The position numbers and the translations under genes were made by a program. A DNA stretch of 64,000 bases from Streptomyces longisporoflavus. GTDB lineage: Bacteria; Actinomycetota; Actinomycetes; Streptomycetales; Streptomycetaceae. The stretch is from the NCBI RefSeq assembly GCF_014649775.1, contig NZ_BMTR01000007.1:62001-126000 (forward strand), written 5' to 3'. Under the pieces are notes generated by a model that searched no databases, was not told the DNA's origin, and saw only the letters and a program-made list of their open reading frames with translations. Of this stretch, positions 62,049 to 64,000 are shown one piece after another (within the stretch, counting starts at the first letter, position 1; each line of letters opens with the position of its first letter).

Positions 62049-63346
62049 GCCACCGGCTGCCGCGCGGGCCGCGGCTCCCCGCCTGGACGGCGACGCTGAC
62101 CTGGAAGGCCGCGGTCTTCATCACCGTCATGTGCTGCGCGCTCGCCGCGCTGCTCGGCGCCCTCGTCCATGTCTCGGTGACCAACCAGACCGTGGGGCAG
62201 GCCCGCGACCAGGCCCTCTCCCGGCTCGACGACGCCACCGAGGCGTACGAGGCGGGCGACGATCTGGGCCCCGGCGCGGGGATCGACCCGGCGGGGCTTC
62301 CCTCGCGGCTGCGCGACCTCGCGGTGGGCGGGGAGCGCGGGACGATGGTCGCAGCGCAGGACTCGCGGCCGACGATGTGGGCCGCGGGGCCCACCACGGA
62401 CCGGCGCGCCATCGCCGTCCAGGTGGACTACGCCCAGGGCGCCCGCACCATCGACGGACTCGACCGGGCGATCCTCGGCTCGTCCGTCCTCGCGATCGGG
62501 GCGACGCTCCTGGTCGGGGCGTTCGCCGTGACGCGGGTGACACGGCGCCTGCACCAGACGGCGCGGGTGGCGCGCCGGATCAGCGCGGGCGATCTCGACG
62601 CCCGCGTGAACGATCCGCGCACCCGCGAGCCGTCCCGCAGCCAGGACGAGGTGGCGGCGGTCTCCGGCGCCCTCGACACGATGGCGTCCTCTTTGCAGGG
62701 CAAGCTGCAGAGCGAGCAGCGGTTCACCGCGGACGTGGCGCACGAGCTGCGCACGCCGCTGACCGGCCTGCACGCCGCGGCCGAGCTGCTGCCGCCGGGG
62801 CGCCCCACGGAGCTGGTGCGCGACCGGGTCGCCGCCCTGCGCACCCTCACCGAGGACCTGCTGGAGATCTCGCGGCTCGACGCGAAGAGCGAGCGCGTGG
62901 ACCTGGACGACCACCATCTCGCCCCACTGGCCGAGCGCGCGGCGCGGGGTTCGGGAGTCGGTGCCGAGCTGGTCGTCGTACGCGATGTCTGCGTGCTGAC
63001 CGACCGGCGGCGCCTGGAGCGGGTGCTCGGAAATCTCATCGCCAACGCGGAGAAGCACGGCCGGCCGCCCATCGTGCTCACCGTCGACGGGCCCGTGGTC
63101 TCGGTGCGCGACCACGGCGACGGATACCCGGACTACCTGGTGGAACACGGGCCGCAGCGGTTCCGTACGGAGGGGACGTCGCGGGGGCACGGGCTCGGTC
63201 TGACGATCGCGCTGGGCCAGACGGCGGTCCTCGGCGCACGGCTCACGTTCACGAACGCGCCGGACGGCGGGGCGGTGGCGACGCTGACGCTGCCGCGCGA
63301 GGAGACGGCGGGGGACGGCGGCAGAGGCTCCGACGGGACGGCTTGA
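62045..63346 (+). CDS. HAMP-domain sensor histidine kinase, orphan
   Basis: A 433-residue membrane kinase: transmembrane helix 1 (AAVFITVMCCALAALLGALV), a periplasmic loop of about 100 residues, helix 2 (SSVLAIGATLLVGAFAV), HAMP, HisKA with phospho-acceptor His233 in FTADVAHELRTPLTGL, and HATPase with NLIANAEKHG, a DHGDGYPD G1 box and GTSRGHGLGLTIA G2 box. It overlaps the upstream lipoprotein gene (GTGA). No response-regulator gene is adjacent. The C-terminus is Gly/Asp-rich. Confidence 0.92.
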   Translation: MSHRLPRGPRLPAWTATLTWKAAVFITVMCCALAALLGALVHVSVTNQTVGQARDQALSRLDDATEAYEAGDDLGPGAGIDPAGLPSRLRDLAVGGERGTMVAAQDSRPTMWAAGPTTDRRAIAVQVDYAQGARTIDGLDRAILGSSVLAIGATLLVGAFAVTRVTRRLHQTARVARRISAGDLDARVNDPRTREPSRSQDEVAAVSGALDTMASSLQGKLQSEQRFTADVAHELRTPLTGLHAAAELLPPGRPTELVRDRVAALRTLTEDLLEISRLDAKSERVDLDDHHLAPLAERAARGSGVGAELVVVRDVCVLTDRRRLERVLGNLIANAEKHGRPPIVLTVDGPVVSVRDHGDGYPDYLVEHGPQRFRTEGTSRGHGLGLTIALGQTAVLGARLTFTNAPDGGAVATLTLPREETAGDGGRGSDGTA

Positions 63347-63372
63347 GGGGCGGTTTGACGCCGCGTGACCTT

Positions 63373-63401
63373 TTGCGCGCCCAGCGTGCCGATTTTAGTG
63401 T
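63373..63401 (+). promoter_or_regulatory. promoter of the small secreted protein gene
   Basis: -35 TTGCGC (63373-63378), 17-bp spacer, -10 TAGTGT (63396-63401); the gene starts 73 bases after the -10. Confidence 0.6.
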
Positions 63402-63474
63402 GAATTGCGGCCTATGGCCCCTACTCCGGGGTTGCGGAGCCGCATCGCATCCGCCTTCCCCAGAGGAGACCCCG

Positions 63475-63834
63475 ATGTCCCTTCGGCCCACCGCGACCGG
63501 CACCCGGCTCGGCATACTCGTCGCCGGCGGCGCACTCGCCGCCCTCACCCTCACCGCTCCCTCCGCCGTCGCCGCCGACGACGCCAACAACAACCCGCGC
63601 GTCTACAAGGGCCGCGTCACCGCCAAGGGCGGACTGCTGCTGCGCACCGCCCCCACGCGTGGCAGCCGCGTGGTGCGCAGCGTGCCGCACGGCAAGGTCG
63701 TCTCCATCTACTGCAAGACGACCGGCAGCCGCGTGAGCGGCAACAACCGCTGGTACCTGCTGACCAACGGCACCTGGGCCTGGGGCGCCGCGCACTACAT
63801 CGCCAACATCGGGCCCGCGCCCCGCTGGTGCTGA
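63475..63834 (+). CDS. small secreted SH3-like protein
   Basis: A 119-residue exported protein. Signal peptide with hydrophobic core LGILVAGGALAALTLTA and cleavage probably after AVAA. The mature part is a bacterial SH3-like domain: GLLLRTAPTRGSRVVRSV, HGKVVSIYCKTTG, NRWYLLTNGTWAWGAAHYI. Two Cys remain (YCK and the C-terminal WC) and may pair. The ATG has AGAGGAG upstream. Such proteins bind or act on the cell wall; no catalytic domain is present. Confidence 0.88.
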   Translation: MSLRPTATGTRLGILVAGGALAALTLTAPSAVAADDANNNPRVYKGRVTAKGGLLLRTAPTRGSRVVRSVPHGKVVSIYCKTTGSRVSGNNRWYLLTNGTWAWGAAHYIANIGPAPRWC

Positions 63835-63930
63835 CGCCTCGCCCGGACCGGCGGCGCAGCGGCGCTGACGCCTCACCAGCACGGTGACATAAGCGGACAT
63901 CAGGGGCTATCGCTTGCTACGTTCCGGAGC

Positions 63931-64000
63931 ATGACCGGAACAGCAGCGGCGCCCCCTTCCGTACCCGCTGTCCGCGTACCCCGGCGCCGTGGCACCGAAG
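63931..64000 (+). CDS. unassigned gene, N-terminal fragment
   Basis: The first 23 residues (MTGTAAAPPSVPAVRVPRRR and on) of a gene running off the right edge. The ATG at 63931 has GGAG two to five bases before it and TACGTT seven bases before it, so a leaderless start is also possible. Too short to assign. Confidence 0.5.
   Translation, partial: MTGTAAAPPSVPAVRVPRRRGTE

Noticed and set aside
63347..63474. ydaO-type riboswitch before the SH3-like secreted protein
   Set aside because: The leader after the promoter is only about 70 bases, too short for that riboswitch, and lacks its conserved core.

Overview
This is a high-GC actinobacterial chromosome segment, almost certainly from Streptomyces. 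Third codon positions are nearly all G or C, GTG and TTG starts are common, and several genes look leaderless (a TANNNT box about 6-8 bases before the start codon). The gene order matches, from memory, the S. coelicolor core region around SCO5399 down to SCO5351: thiolase, methylmalonyl-CoA epimerase, scy, filP, nucS, chiC, the atp operon, rho, thr/hom/lysA. Most of the window is therefore conserved chromosomal core, and the variable part lies after the tRNA-Arg near 52.7 kb.

Layout. 1-0.9 kb: acyl-CoA metabolism (partial thiolase, methylmalonyl-CoA epimerase). 1.2-6.2 kb: scy and filP, the coiled-coil polarity and cytoskeleton pair of hyphal tips. 6.3-11.3 kb: two paralogous ABC-2 exporter pairs around an unassigned gene. 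11.3-21.4 kb: a small zinc-finger protein, a luciferase-like monooxygenase, nucS, a STAND-like membrane ATPase, a STAS protein, 3-hydroxybutyryl-CoA dehydrogenase, a TetR gene divergent from a third ABC exporter, and a PduO-type cobalamin adenosyltransferase. 22-26 kb: the two-component system chiS/chiR followed by chitinase chiC. 26.1-52.5 kb: one long run of minus-strand genes. In transcription order these are a response regulator, nrtL, lysA, hom, thrC, thrB, rho, an LCP transferase, rpmE, prfA, prmC, sua5, a phosphatase-like gene, glyA, a WecA-like transferase, atpIBEFHAGDC and a DUF2550 gene.

52.7-64 kb: tRNA-Arg(CCG) with a strong terminator, then a two-gene restriction-modification cassette (C5-cytosine methyltransferase and a PD-(D/E)XK-like endonuclease). 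The cassette has visibly more A/T-ending codons than its neighbours and palindromes in its promoter. Beyond it lie a DUF1254 gene, a zinc-free L31 paralogue, a split NHEJ locus (ku divergent from polymerase and ligase genes), an NTF2-like gene under a two-operator promoter, a degenerate NERD-like protein, a lipoprotein-histidine kinase pair with no response regulator, and a small secreted SH3-like protein.

Functional themes are polar growth and envelope (scy, filP, WecA-like, LCP), energy metabolism (ATP synthase with a candidate Rex site), aspartate-family amino acids, termination and release (rho, prfA, prmC), and genome maintenance (nucS, NHEJ, R-M). The most interesting signals are catalytic or regulatory residues replaced in otherwise intact genes (STAS Ser to Ala, phosphatase Cys to Ser, STAND Walker A Lys to Arg, NERD motif loss), an 11-bp helically phased repeat array, and the R-M cassette with its palindromic promoter. 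No CRISPR array, rRNA gene, IS element or prophage was seen.
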